Source: Diabrotica undecimpunctata (lineage: Eukaryota; Arthropoda; Insecta; Coleoptera; Chrysomelidae). Taken from it: a stretch of 64,000 nt of DNA. Below the pieces are notes generated by a model. The model made no database searches. It was not told the DNA's origin and saw nothing but the letters and a program-made list of their open reading frames with translations. This document shows positions 20,730 to 31,500 of this stretch, in pieces. The position numbers and the translations under genes are program-made. The stretch is taken from the NCBI RefSeq assembly GCF_040954645.1, contig NC_092812.1, positions 2,108,001 through 2,172,000 of the forward strand, given 5' to 3'. Every line of letters starts with the position of its first letter. The stretch's first letter is position 1.

Positions 20730-22115
20730 CTGGTTGTAAGCATCTTGGAATGCTGTGAATTAAATTTTAAATATATGCCTGGGGAATTGCATTCCATTAT
20801 TGTTGTTCTGACATCCCTATGCCCAGTGACATAGAAACAGGATTTCTTTTCCTAATATGACACTTTAAAGTGTTCCACATATGTTCGATCGGATTTAAAT
20901 CCGGGGTATATGGTAGCCAGTATAATGTTTAAAATTGAACCTAATCAAGGTAAACAATCACTATTCTAGCGACATGAAGATGTAAGTTATAGTGCATTAG
21001 CACGAATCTATCATATTTAATATGGCCGGCAAAAAATGATCTTCTAAAATGTTTTCAATGTATATGTCAGCTGTTATTCGCTCAATCACCTCCAGAGTTC
21101 AGTATGTCCTTTTCAAACAATACCGCCTCAATCATTATGACACCGCCACTAAAACTAACGCTATTTGGTAGAAATAAACGGAAGATTTGTTCTTCAAATT
21201 AGGATGGCGATCTTACTACCATCTAGACTGTACTAAAGAATATAACTAATTCCATTTCAAAGGACCACCCACTGCCATGGGAAATTAGAACAAAAGAATT
21301 AAACAATACGTAACTTAATGATTAACTTTATTATTACAACATACGAGAGCACTGTTATAGCTTAAAATGTTACTAATAAAATTGTTACATGAACCAAGGA
21401 TGTTTCCTTCAGTATTAATATACTTGATTAATCATGAGCGCTTGTGAAACATGATGTAGCCTTTAAACTTAAGCTATATAACAATAACTAGATATACTCA
21501 ATACGCGAGAGTCTAAAACTCAAACCAGTAATGCGTCGAATTTGATCGAATACTAAACTAACACTGGCTAATATGCGAGAGTTGAAAATCCTAACCAAGA
21601 CGCGACCAGCTAAGCTGGCATACAATTTGATACTGACTACGTGACTATTTTCAAATTATCAGTTTAAATACTAAAATATATTTTTAATGGTGAAAAACAG
21701 CTTTTGAATGCTTTATAACAGCGATTTATATGTAATTTCCCCGGAGAAATTTACATCGGTAGATTTTATGAAGTTAGAAATTGTTTGCTACCAGTGGCGT
21801 AGCAACACTTGGGGATATAAATTTTTCTATAGACGAAGTTTGGTACATTTGGCTTCCATAACTGAAATCTGCTCCCATCTGTGAACAAAACATTTTTCCA
21901 CTGATCGATAGTCCATTTAACATGTGCTAGGGCAAATAATAGTTGACATCTCTTGTCGTTTTAAGAGACCCATAGAACTTTGGCAGGCCTTCTTGTTTTA
22001 TCTTAGTATATTTTAACCTCCGTCTTTTTCTCTCGTTTTTAAGATGCGTGATGTACATCAGCGATTTTGTAAGTTTTGAAGAATTGAAAAGCGGTTGTCT
22101 GCGGCACTTATACAC
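20730..22115 (-). pseudogene. Tc1-like transposase pseudogene, split
   Basis: On the minus strand, 22115-21780 encodes LKNERKRRRLKYTKIKQEG and WTIDQWKNVLFTDGSRFQLW, the linker and first catalytic Asp block. After about 500 bp of unrelated sequence (roughly 21260-21770), the order resumes with GGVIMIEAV, FVLMHYNLHLHVARIVIVYLD and YTPDLNPIEHMWNTLK (20880-20920). The Asp of the usual DNARPH block reads Y, so a catalytic residue is lost. Multiple stops. The intervening 500 bp may be an insertion and contains two diverged copies of a GCGAGAGT-bearing block near 21500 and 21575. Confidence 0.7.
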
Positions 22116-22579
22116 GTTTTCTTTCTTTACTCAGTCTTCTTTTGTAATTTCCTGTTTCACGATACTATCTTTTTGTACTCATTAGATAGAGTTACAAATT
22201 TTACTACTTCAACCTGATTACAGTATCTAACTCGAGTCAATATATTGTTTTACAAAGTTAAAAAATGTAAACAAAATTCGATTTACCACCGAAAGGCTTG
22301 TTTATTTTGGTCTCAACAATTTTGCAAATTTGATGCAGTAATTATAACAATTTATTTATAAATAGTTAAGTGACAGTTACATGAAATACCAGTAAGTGAA
22401 CACATCATATTAGTTTTCATTAATATAACGTGATCAACCAGTTTTTGGTTGATTTGTAATTTAACAATTATAAATAAGATACGACCCAAAAAACATTATT
22501 CCAGTTTTATTACCTGTTTGATTACTAGTCAGGTCAGGTCAGTATTATTTTTAAACATATGTCCCGTATTAAAATCAAA
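22116..22579. other. Non-coding stretch, probably includes the 5'UTR of the next LINE
   Basis: Nothing recognisable on its own. The ORF1 start at 22580 suggests the later part is LINE leader sequence. Confidence 0.4.
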
Positions 22580-23884
22580 AATGGAACCTAATATTCAGAG
22601 TCTCTCTAACACACCACATGTATCGCAATTGCAGACAAATACTAATAAAACCTATTCATCAGCCGCTTCTACATAATGTCCCTCAAAACATCAAGCAATT
22701 TGTCTTCAGCGCTTTAGAAAATACGCAACTGTAAGATTACTTAATTCCTTTGGGTAACTTAATTCATCCCAAAAATATTATATTTTCCTCCCGACCATCC
22801 AATAATCGAATTTGCATGTACCTTGCAAACAAACAAATCGTAAACGAATTCATGCAAAACCATGGACAAATAGAAATCCAGAACAATATTGTACAAGCTA
22901 GAAGACTAATTTCACCAGCAGAACGTATTGTTTTTTCAAACGTATGTCCAACAATACCACACAGTCTGTTAGTTGATTATCTACAAAGTATTGGACTTAA
23001 TATGGTTTCTCCTGTCACTTTTCTAAAAATCAGTTCCACTCTTCCCGAATATAATCATATTTTTAATTTCAGAAGACAAGTATACGTCAGTCCCCATAAT
23101 ATCTCCTTACCCGACTCATTCACCTTAGGCTTCGATAATAAAACATAATTATCGAATATTCTTGTCTCAAAAAACTATGGCCTGTTATAACTGCAAAAAG
23201 TCTGGACATATCGCCACCAACTGTCCCGATAAACTGGAATCAACAACAAATTTAATTGATTCTAATAACATTCAACATACTACTACTTCCTCCTTTGACA
23301 TCATGTCTCAACCTGCAGTAACATCCATATCAAACAAACAAATTTCCATCCAAGAAAAATAGGCATATAGTCTGAGCAATCCTAACATTGTTAATGGTCA
23401 AGGAGAAGTTAACACCATGGAAAGCTGCAAAGTATTAGATATTAATCGATCTTCAGCCGAAACGTAGTATCAATGATGTTCTTACGTCTCCAGAAACAAT
23501 TCATACAGAAAAACCATTTGCTGTACCTACATCCGAACCTAGAGTCAAGAAAGTTAAAAGCAACGAGAAGCATACATGCATAAAATTAACAAAATCATAT
23601 GATCTTTCAAAAATCTCTGAATCAAAATCATTTACCCACATTTTTTCTCAATTTTCACCAATTAAATCTACTTCTAAGGAATGTTACCGGCGTGCAAGAT
23701 CGTTCTTACATATTATTCAAGACTTTACTTCTGACCTCCTGGGATTAGTTCATATGCTAACTAAAGTTCATCCACAATTAAAAGATAGATCAACCAAAAG
23801 TCATATCACCTTCTTAAAAATCGGCCGACACTTGGGTAACGACATCTCTGAATCCGAGGGCGAGTCATCCCAGGTTAGCCCGTA
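22580..23884 (+). pseudogene. I-like LINE ORF1 (gag-like, CCHC knuckle)
   Basis: Starts MEPNIQSLSN. The N-terminal half includes NRICMYLANKQIVNEF and RLISPAERIVFSNVCPTIPH, an RRM-like or pre-knuckle region usual for these ORF1 proteins. A zinc knuckle CYNCKKSGHIATNC (C-x2-C-x4-H-x4-C) lies at about 23180-23225. The C-terminal part has CYRRARSFLHIIQDF and ends in an acidic SESEGESSQVSP at 23884. Frame changes near 22680, 23150 and 23360 break it. ORF1 proteins coat the RNA. It precedes ORF2 by about 40 bp, as expected for one element. Confidence 0.7.
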
Positions 23885-23924
23885 AATTTATATTTTTCGT
23901 AACATAATTCACTAAACTACTGAA

Positions 23925-25307
23925 ATGGAATATATACGGATTTTTCCATCGACTTCCAACCTTACAAAATCTGATTTCTGAATTCTCTACCGAAATAATA
24001 TGTCTCCAAGAAACAAATTTAAACCCCCAAAAAAACTAAAATTCTAAATATTTTAACATTTTTAGAAAAGATAGAGTACGTAACATTAATTTCTCTTCAG
24101 GTAGAGTTATGACACTTGTCAAAAAATCTTTGGTTGCAAATGTTTTTCCTGTTAATAGTAAGATTGAAGCTATAATTATAGAGATCACCGCTCCCTTTCC
24201 AATTTTTATATGTAACATTTACCTTCCATCTAGTTCCTCAGCTACATATGAAGATTTAAAAAATCTTATCGAACAGATACCCTCTCATCGAAATATCGTA
24301 GGTGATTTTAACGGTCATAACTTTATCTGGGGGTCTAAGCGTACTGATCATAGAGTAAAACTTCTAGAAAAGGTAATGCAGGATCTTCAATTAAATCATC
24401 TACAAGATTTAACATAATATGCACCGGAGAATCTTCCGTGATAGATTTAAGCTTCCATGATCGAGGTCTAGCTCCACGTCTCTCTTGGACTGTTCTCGAG
24501 TATATTTTTATGGTAGCGACCATCACCCTATTACCATTCACAATCTTTTAGGTCAGCCTTGTCCAATATCTTTCCTGCACAAATGGAATATAAATTCGGC
24601 TAAGTGGATCGATTTTGAAAATTATATAAATAAGGCTTTGGAGAGTCTCATACTGACATAATATAAACGATTCTTTAGGTACCTTTAATAGTGTCATTTT
24701 GCAGATTGCGGAGCTCTTCATCAGCAAAACAAAGCCAGTACCCATCTCTTTGGTCAAAATCTATCATTCTCCCATTTTCAAAAGCCAAAAATCTCATCTA
24801 GACCCCGATTCCTATAGACCGATAAGCCTAACTTGTGCAATGGGCAAGCTACTAGAAAAAATTATTAACTGAAGGCTGATTTGGCATCTAGAAAATTCGA
24901 ACTTACTTATAAACGAACAAAATGGTTTTCCACAAAACCGATCCGGGAAAGACAACATATTAGACCTGGAAATTGATACTCATGAATCTGTGGCAACAAA
25001 ACAGCATTGTATCGCAGTATTTTTTGACTTAAGAAAAGCATTTAATACATGTTGGAGATTCAACATTTTAAAAAAGTTGGTCATGGAATATCCATAGAAA
25101 TTGCCTTCAATTTATTAAAAACTTTCTAGAAAACAGATACTTTCGTGTAAGAGTTAACAACTACTATTGAAAAGCAGGACGAAAAAAACGGTATTCGGTA
25201 TTCCTCAAGGCTTAATTATTAGTCCCACAGTTTTCTTAATCGCTATTAATGACATAATTAAAAACCTCAAAAAACCTTTAAAAACACGTTTATATGCAGA
25301 TGACTTG
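23925..25307 (+). pseudogene. I-like LINE ORF2, 5' part: endonuclease and RT up to YADD
   Basis: Endonuclease blocks on the + strand: EIICLQETNL (about 23995), ICNIYLPSSSSATYEDL (about 24215) and IVGDFNGHNFIWGSKRTDHR (about 24300). RT blocks: DSYRPISLTCAMGKLLEKII (about 24810), QNGFPQNRSGKDNILDLE, VFFDLRKAFNTCW (about 25020), FGIPQGLIISPTVF (about 25195) and LYADDLVVYV at 25290-25315, where the active site is intact. Several frameshifts lie between. The reading breaks off right after YADDLVVYV because another LINE fragment is inserted there. The remaining ORF2 resumes at about 25857. Confidence 0.75.
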
Positions 25308-25309
25308 GT

Positions 25310-25856
25310 GGTTTATGTAAGATACTAATTTAACTTTAATAATTTTCACGTCAAAGTCAAAACTTCTTTCACGAGACACAAAAATCCGGATATATAAGAC
25401 CATAATACGACCAGCAGTCGCGTATGGAAGCGACACATGGACGCTAACAAAAAGAGAAATAAATAAATTGCTGGTGTGGGAACGTAAAATTCTTCGAATG
25501 ATATATGGCCCTTGCAGAGACAGCGTGACAGACGAATGGAGGGGCAGATACAATAACGAATTAGAGTCTCTATTCGGAAAAGAAAAATTTAGTCAGATAT
25601 ATAAAGGCCAATAGGCAGGGCATGTGATATGCAGTAACGACAATCGCCTTATTAACAATGTGTTCTGGGAAAGGCCAGAGGGAAGAAGGTCTGTGGGGCG
25701 GCCTAGAAAGAGGTGGAAAGATGCAGTCAAAGAAGATCTAGAGAAAATGGGAGTGCGACAATGGGAATTACTGGCACAGGACCGACAAACATGGAAGGCA
25801 ATAGTGAACGCGGCAAAGACTCACGAAGAGTTGTAGCGCCATTGATGATGATGATG
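25310..25856 (+). pseudogene. 5'-truncated LINE 3' end inside the I-like LINE (copy 1)
   Basis: Reading frame pieces KSKLLSRDTKIRIYKTIIRP, AYGSDTWTLTKREINKLL, WERKILRMIYGPCRD and then GRRSVGRPRKRWKDAVKEDLEK form the C-terminal tail after RT of an RTE- or CR1-like LINE. It ends THEEL* followed by an ATG-type tail, TGATGATGATGA. There is no RT palm, so it is severely 5'-truncated. A 70-codon open piece at 25624-25836 is the longest. The same 3' end occurs at 30019-30565 (duplicate) and as a 115-bp stub at 49418. Confidence 0.75.
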
Positions 25857-26791
25857 AACAATTTTGCAAAGTTTCTTACAAAAACTCGAAGAGTGGTCTC
25901 GCGATACTGGTTTTCAATTCTCGGTTACAAAAACCATAGATATGGTATTCTCAAGAAAGAACTTTTTAAATAACCCCGACTCAAGTTTTTGAATAGGTAC
26001 ATCGCTATCCTTTAAATCATGTGTAAAATTCTGAAGTATGTGGTTTGATAATCAACTTACTTAAAAACAACATACTAGGCAATTAGTATTGACTTATAAG
26101 AAACTTAACCTAATGAGAACACTGTCAAATAGATATTGGGGCTCTAATCTCTCTACCTTACTTACAATCTGCACATCTCTAATTAGATCAAAAATTGATT
26201 ATGGATCAATCGCTTACGCGTCTGCTTCTCCTATATTATTAAAACAGCTAGACTCTATCCACAACACAGCACTTAGACTCTCTCTCGGCGCATTTCCAAC
26301 GTCACCGGTGGTATATTCCGAAAGTGGGGAGCCTTTATTATATCACTCCGAATTTCTTTAACACTATCACACGCAACATCAATAGCCTTAAATGTAAACA
26401 AATCTCTATTTAATAATACGTTCACTAATAAATATATAAATCTCTTTACCAATAGCACCAAACATAAGCCTTACTATGAGCCAGTACGGTGTTACCTGAG
26501 ATGTCTTAATATCAAATTCCCAAATACTTTTGCAATCAATATTTAAAGCCCCTCACCTTGAATAATTAATACTCCAAATTTAAATACTGGTCTAAACCAA
26601 TTTAACAAACAAATTAATACTCACGCAGATATTAAGAATAATCTAGATCTAATTCTCCGTCAGCATTACGAACATTGCTATAAAATCTTTACAGATGCAT
26701 CTAAGTGTGATAAAGGAATAGGTGCATTCTTTACCCGTTATTTATCAATTTCGTCTTCCAACCTTCTTTTCGATTTTCTCCGCTAAGCTCT
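25857..26791 (+). pseudogene. I-like LINE ORF2 continued: RT C-term and start of RNase H (copy 1)
   Basis: The interrupted ORF2 resumes with LEEWSRDTGFQFS-type sequence, then YKKLNLMRTLSNRYWGSNLS (26090-26150), RSKIDYGSIAYASAS and LRLSLGAFPTSP. It reaches the RNase H start FTDASKCDKGIGAFFT at about 26690-26735 and RLPTFFSIFSAKL. Stops and frameshifts are present. It is cut at AGCTCT (26786-26791) by the RTE-type insertion. The other RNase H half follows at 29859. Confidence 0.75.
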
Positions 26792-29700
26792 TCTTCTTAG
26801 TCGTTAACCTGATGCAGGTATCGTGATATCATGAAGCTATTAACTAAATTTCCCAATGTTCCTCCACGTTTTTCTATCTTCTGCCATTCTTGCACATTCT
26901 GACAATGGAGCGCCAATGGTAGCAACAATATGGTCCGTGTATCGTGTGGGAGATCTACCTCTATTTCTTTTGCCTTCTACTTTTCCTTGGATGGTAAGTT
27001 TTTCAAGACCATTTCTTCGAAGGACATGTCCAAAATAGCTTATTATTTGTTCTGATATTTGTGTTCTTAGTCTTTTCTTTATGTTTAGCTGGTCCAGTAT
27101 GGATTCATTTGTTCTTCGGGCCACCCATGGTATTCTCAGCATTCGTCTCCAGCAGTACATCTCAAATACATCTATGTTCTTTTTGTCTTTCTCAGTAAGG
27201 GTCCAGCATTCCGATGCATAAGTAAAAACTGGAAAAACTAGACTTCTTACTAGTCTCATTTTTGTATCGGTAGTTATTTCATGGCTTTTCCAAATTTTTG
27301 TTAATTTTGCCATAGCGCTTTTTGCGATTGCTGACCGCCGCTTTATTTCTTCAGTACAGCCTCCTTTGTTGGTTACTAATGAGCCCAGGTTCACAAATTT
27401 ATCTACAACAGCGATGTTGTTTATCATGACCAGATGATTTTGATTGTTGTTAGCTCTGTCAATTATCATGATTCTCGTTTTATCTCTGTTTATTTTAAGA
27501 CCCATCGTTAAGCTTACGTCTTCTATCCGTTGTAGCAGGTGAATCAATTCAGCTTCAGAACTAGCGAGGATAGTAGTATCATCTGCATATCTCAAGTTGC
27601 AAATCTTCTTCCCGCCAATGGTGATGCCACCGTTCCAGCCCTCAGTAGCTTTCCGCATTATCCATTCACCATAGATGTTAAATAGAATTGGGCTTAGTAT
27701 GCAGCCTTGTCTCACGCCCTTTGTGACCCTGAAACTATCGGTTAGTTCCCCATTTATTCTAACTCTGGCATAATTGTTATTGTACAGGCTTTTAATTAGC
27801 AGTATCAGATGATAAGGGACTCCCATTTCAGACAAAACCTGCCACATTTTACTCCAGTTGACCAAATCGAAAGCTTTACTATAATCTATGAAGCACAAAT
27901 ATGTTGTGATGTTAAATTCTCTGGATTTTTCTACAATCTGCCGTACGTTTAAAATTTGTTCTCTAGTACCACGTCCGGGAACGAAACCTGCTTGTTCCTC
28001 CGCAATGTTAGGTAGTAAAAAGGGCTTTATCCTCTCGAGAATTATGTGTAAGAGTATCTTACTGCAATGCGCAATTAGAGCAATTGTTTGATAGTTACTA
28101 CATAAATCTTTCGCTCCCTTTTTATGTATGGGAATATATAGTGATTGTGTCCAGTCCTCAGGCCATTTACCTGTCTCCCACACTCTTTGACAAATTTGAT
28201 GTATTATATCCACTCCAACGTCATCTAGGGCCCAAATCATTTCAATAGGTATGTTATCTGGACCGGCAGCTTTCTGACTTTTTTGCCTCATAATTGCTGC
28301 TTCAACTTCACTTTTGAGTACGTCAGGTTCCGTCACCAAACTGGCATCTTCTTGTTGTGATGGGGCGTCTGTGCTTTCCTCCATCATCAGTCGTCCACAG
28401 TATTCTTTCCATCTGTGTAAAATATCTTTTTTAGAAGTGAGTAGAGTTCCGTTATCATCTTTGATAGCAAGGTAGTTTGGTGTAAAGGAACGCGTTATCT
28501 GCTTAATTTTTTTAAACATGTCTCTGGTCTCAGTTTTGGTTTTATGCCCTTCTATTTCCATGCAGATTTTGTTCAAGTGTGTGTTCTTGTCCTTTTTGCA
28601 GAGTCGTTTTATTTGACCGTTCAGTGCTTTATGGGCCTCTTTATCACTTTCACTGTTCAGTCCTGTGGCTTTTAAGCACTTCCTCTCCTGTATTTTAGTC
28701 CACGTGGAGTCTGTTATCCATTGTTTCCTTCTTTCTTCTCTATCACTCTTAATGTTTTTCGCAGCATTATGCAATATGGATTTTGTTTTTGTCCATATGC
28801 TATGTGAGGACTCTTCTGGATTTAATGATTGTTTGAGGTCACATAGCTTTTGCGTTGCGGCTTTTTTGTACGGATCGTTATATCTTAGATGCCATTTAGT
28901 TGTTGTATTTCCTGTTTTTGGACTGTTTCTTAACTTCATGCGGAATTCAGCTGAAAAAAATTGATGGTCGCTATTACAATCTTTTCCTGGATAGGTCTTA
29001 ACATCCTTAACAGCGCTCCTCCAACGGGTTTTTACCATTATAAAATCTATCTGATTTCTGTATCTATTTCCTGGTGATATCCAAGTGTATAGTCGTCTTG
29101 GGTGATGTTGAAAGCCTGTATTAGTAACAAACAGGTTGTTGTCTATACAAAAGTGTAGCAAGCGTTCTCCTCTGTCATTTCTTTGGCCAAGTCCATATAA
29201 TCCGACGGTCTCTCGCAAGTAATGGTCTTCTGTAGTTACACCAATTTTAGCGTTGAAATCGCCTACGACTGCTGTGATTTCTCTATTTGTAAGCTTCCTA
29301 AGCGTCTGCTCCAACGTACTATAAAATGTTTCGATCTCTTCATCGTGAGCTTCGCTTGTTGGGGCATATATTTGTACTACATTAAGATTAACTGGACTGG
29401 CATTCATTCTGACAACAATTATCCGATCGCTGACGGTTATGTATTCTTTTAAGGAGGTTTTAATGGCATTATTTACTATCACTGCCACGCCATTCCGAGA
29501 TTGTTTATCATTGCCGGAGAAATAAATATCATTGCCATTTTTTGACGTATAATGTCCTTTATCCTTCCAGTGGGTTTCAGATAGACCTACAATGGCATAA
29601 TTGTGTATTTCGTTTTCCACTACATCCAATTTTCCGGGTTCCAGCAATCCTCGAACATTCCACGTACCAATTTTGAGGGTGCTCCATATTTTTATGTTTA

Positions 29701-29858
29701 TTCCAGACTCAGAGTTTCCATGCCGTGCCTGGTTTCTCACAACATCATGGCCGGTAGCCCATTTCACACCATCAGCCCCGGACGCTGATTGGCGCCAATT
29801 GCTAGTTGGATCGCTCGGCATACTGATATGTTTAGAGGTCATCTTTCATGATAGTCTG
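26792..29858 (-). mobile_element. RTE-type LINE, near full-length coding (copy 1)
   Basis: A minus-strand insertion flanked by AGCTCT (26786-26791 and 29859-29864), a short probable target duplication. Its 3' end on the minus strand is an AAGAAGAAG-type tail, normal for RTE-like elements. There is almost no 5'UTR: the ORF start is 16 bases from the right junction. Confidence 0.85.
26840..29842 (-). CDS. RTE-type endonuclease/reverse transcriptase, 1000 aa, intact (copy 1)
   Basis: One open frame of 1000 codons. The APE-like endonuclease lies at about 55-305, with TLKIGTWNVRGLLEPGKL, VGLSETHWKDKGH (catalytic Glu), VQIYAPTSEAHDEEI, VVGDFNAKIG, IDFIMVK and NSDHQFFSAEF (catalytic D-H). The RT lies at about 530-800, with KAAGPDNIPIEMI, LIPIHKK-like sequence, EEQAGFVPGRGTREQI, LCFIDYSKAFD, KGVRQGCILSPILFNIY and LRYADDTTIL (active site). 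The tail carries ECWTLTEKDKKNID, WRRMLRIPW and RNRGRSPTRYTDHI. This is the length and domain order of RTE-clade single-ORF LINEs. No stops or frameshifts, unlike all neighbouring LINEs, so it is probably recent and perhaps active. Single-codon differences from copy 2 include F/L in the SDHQF motif, E/K and Q/R. Confidence 0.9.
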   Translation of the reverse strand: MTSKHISMPSDPTSNWRQSASGADGVKWATGHDVVRNQARHGNSESGINIKIWSTLKIGTWNVRGLLEPGKLDVVENEIHNYAIVGLSETHWKDKGHYTSKNGNDIYFSGNDKQSRNGVAVIVNNAIKTSLKEYITVSDRIIVVRMNASPVNLNVVQIYAPTSEAHDEEIETFYSTLEQTLRKLTNREITAVVGDFNAKIGVTTEDHYLRETVGLYGLGQRNDRGERLLHFCIDNNLFVTNTGFQHHPRRLYTWISPGNRYRNQIDFIMVKTRWRSAVKDVKTYPGKDCNSDHQFFSAEFRMKLRNSPKTGNTTTKWHLRYNDPYKKAATQKLCDLKQSLNPEESSHSIWTKTKSILHNAAKNIKSDREERRKQWITDSTWTKIQERKCLKATGLNSESDKEAHKALNGQIKRLCKKDKNTHLNKICMEIEGHKTKTETRDMFKKIKQITRSFTPNYLAIKDDNGTLLTSKKDILHRWKEYCGRLMMEESTDAPSQQEDASLVTEPDVLKSEVEAAIMRQKSQKAAGPDNIPIEMIWALDDVGVDIIHQICQRVWETGKWPEDWTQSLYIPIHKKGAKDLCSNYQTIALIAHCSKILLHIILERIKPFLLPNIAEEQAGFVPGRGTREQILNVRQIVEKSREFNITTYLCFIDYSKAFDLVNWSKMWQVLSEMGVPYHLILLIKSLYNNNYARVRINGELTDSFRVTKGVRQGCILSPILFNIYGEWIMRKATEGWNGGITIGGKKICNLRYADDTTILASSEAELIHLLQRIEDVSLTMGLKINRDKTRIMIIDRANNNQNHLVMINNIAVVDKFVNLGSLVTNKGGCTEEIKRRSAIAKSAMAKLTKIWKSHEITTDTKMRLVRSLVFPVFTYASECWTLTEKDKKNIDVFEMYCWRRMLRIPWVARRTNESILDQLNIKKRLRTQISEQIISYFGHVLRRNGLEKLTIQGKVEGKRNRGRSPTRYTDHIVATIGAPLSECARMAEDRKTWRNIGKFS

Positions 29859-30014
29859 AGCTCTATGCAATGCTTAAAGCTATCATGCATATAAATTATA
29901 ATATTATTTCTAACTCTTATCTTATCTTAAGTAACTCACTAAGCGCCCTTCAAACCCTTAAACAGATCTATCCTAAAGGTCCCCTTGAGAAACTGATAAA
30001 ACTAGAACTTATAC
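29859..30014 (+). pseudogene. I-like LINE RNase H fragment (copy 1, cut by duplication junction)
   Basis: Encodes ELYAMLKAIMHINYN, LSNSLSALQTLKQIYP and LIKLELI, the middle of an RNase H domain that joins the segment ending at 26791. It stops abruptly at the tandem duplication junction 30014/30015. Confidence 0.75.
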
Positions 30015-30018
30015 TGGT

Positions 30019-30565
30019 GGTTTATGTAAGATACTAATTTAACTTTAATAATTTTCACGTCAAAGTCAAAACTTCTTTCACGAGACACAAAAATCCGGAT
30101 ATATAAGACCATAATACGACCAGCAGTCGCGTATGGAAGCGACACATGGACGCTAACAAAAAGAGAAATAAATAAATTGCTGGTGTGGGAACGTAAAATT
30201 CTTCGAATGATATATGGCCCTTGCAGAGACAGCGTGACAGACGAATGGAGGGGCAGATACAATAACGAATTAGAGTCTCTATTCGGAAAAGAAAAATTTA
30301 GTCAGATATATAAAGGCCAATAGGCAGGGCATGTGATATGCAGTAACGACAATCGCCTTATTAACAATGTGTTCTGGGAAAGGCCAGAGGGAAGAAGGTC
30401 TGTGGGGCGGCCTAGAAAGAGGTGGAAAGATGCAGTCAAAGAAGATCTAGAGAAAATGGGAGTGCGACAATGGGAATTACTGGCACAGGACCGACAAACA
30501 TGGAAGGCAATAGTGAACGCGGCAAAGACTCACGAAGAGTTGTAGCGCCATTGATGATGATGATG
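30019..30565 (+). pseudogene. 5'-truncated LINE 3' end (copy 2)
   Basis: Duplicate of 25310-25856 at +4709, again ending THEEL* and TGATGATGATGA. Confidence 0.75.
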
Positions 30566-31500
30566 AACAATTTTGCAAAGTTTCTTACAAAAACTCGAAG
30601 AGTGGTCTCGCGATACTGGTTTTCAATTCTCGGTTACAAAAACCATAGATATGGTATTCTCAAGAAAGAACTTTTTAAATAACCCCAACTCAAGTTTTTC
30701 AATAGGTACATCGCTATCCTTTAAATCATGTGTAAAATTCTGAAGTATGTGGTTTGATAATCAACTTACTTAAAAACAACATACTAGGCAATTAGTATTG
30801 ACTTATAAGAAACTTAACCTAATGAGAACACTGTCAAATAGATATTGGGGCTCTAATCTCTCTACCTTACTTACAATCTGCACATCTCTAATTAGATCAA
30901 AAATTGATTATGGATCAATCGCTTACGCGTCTGCTTCTCCTATATTATTAAAACAGCTAGACTCTATCCACAACACAGCACTTAGACTCTCTCTCGGCGC
31001 ATTTCCAACGTCACCGGTGGTATATTCCGAAAGTGGGGAGCCTTTATTATATCACTCCGAATTTCTTTAACACTATCACACGCAACATCAATAGCCTTAA
31101 ATGTAAACAAATCTCTATTTAATAATACGTTCACTAATAAATATATAAATCTCTTTACCAATAGCACCAAACATAAGCCTTACTATGAGCCAGTACGGTG
31201 TTACCTGAGATGTCTTAATATCAAATTCCCAAATACTTTTGCAATCAATATTTAAAGCCCCTCACCTTGAATAATTAATACTCCAAATTTAAATACTGGT
31301 CTAAACCAATTTAACAAACAAATTAATACTCACGCAGATATTAAGAATAATCTAGATCTAATTCTCCGTCAGCATTACGAACATTGCTATAAAATCTTTA
31401 CAGATGCATCTAAGTGTGATAAAGGAATAGGTGCATTCTTTACCCGTTATTTATCAATTTCGTCTTCCAACCTTCTTTTCGATTTTCTCCGCTAAGCTCT
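30566..31500 (+). pseudogene. I-like LINE ORF2 continued: RT C-term and RNase H start (copy 2)
   Basis: Duplicate of 25857-26791, with the same stops. Two substitutions are visible near 30690-30705 relative to 25980-25995. Confidence 0.75.

Larger units (their letters stand above)
25306..30014. repeat. Tandem duplication, copy 1 of a 4,709-bp unit
   Basis: The unit begins TGGTGGTTTATGTAAG and recurs at exactly +4709 with no net indel at any place checked. It contains the inserted LINE stub, the second half of the I-like LINE RT and an RTE-type element. Copy 2 follows with no intervening base. Confidence 0.95.

Noticed and set aside
21260..21770. A discrete mobile insertion inside the Tc1-like pseudogene
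   Set aside because: No terminal repeats or target duplication could be found, so only the interruption is reported.
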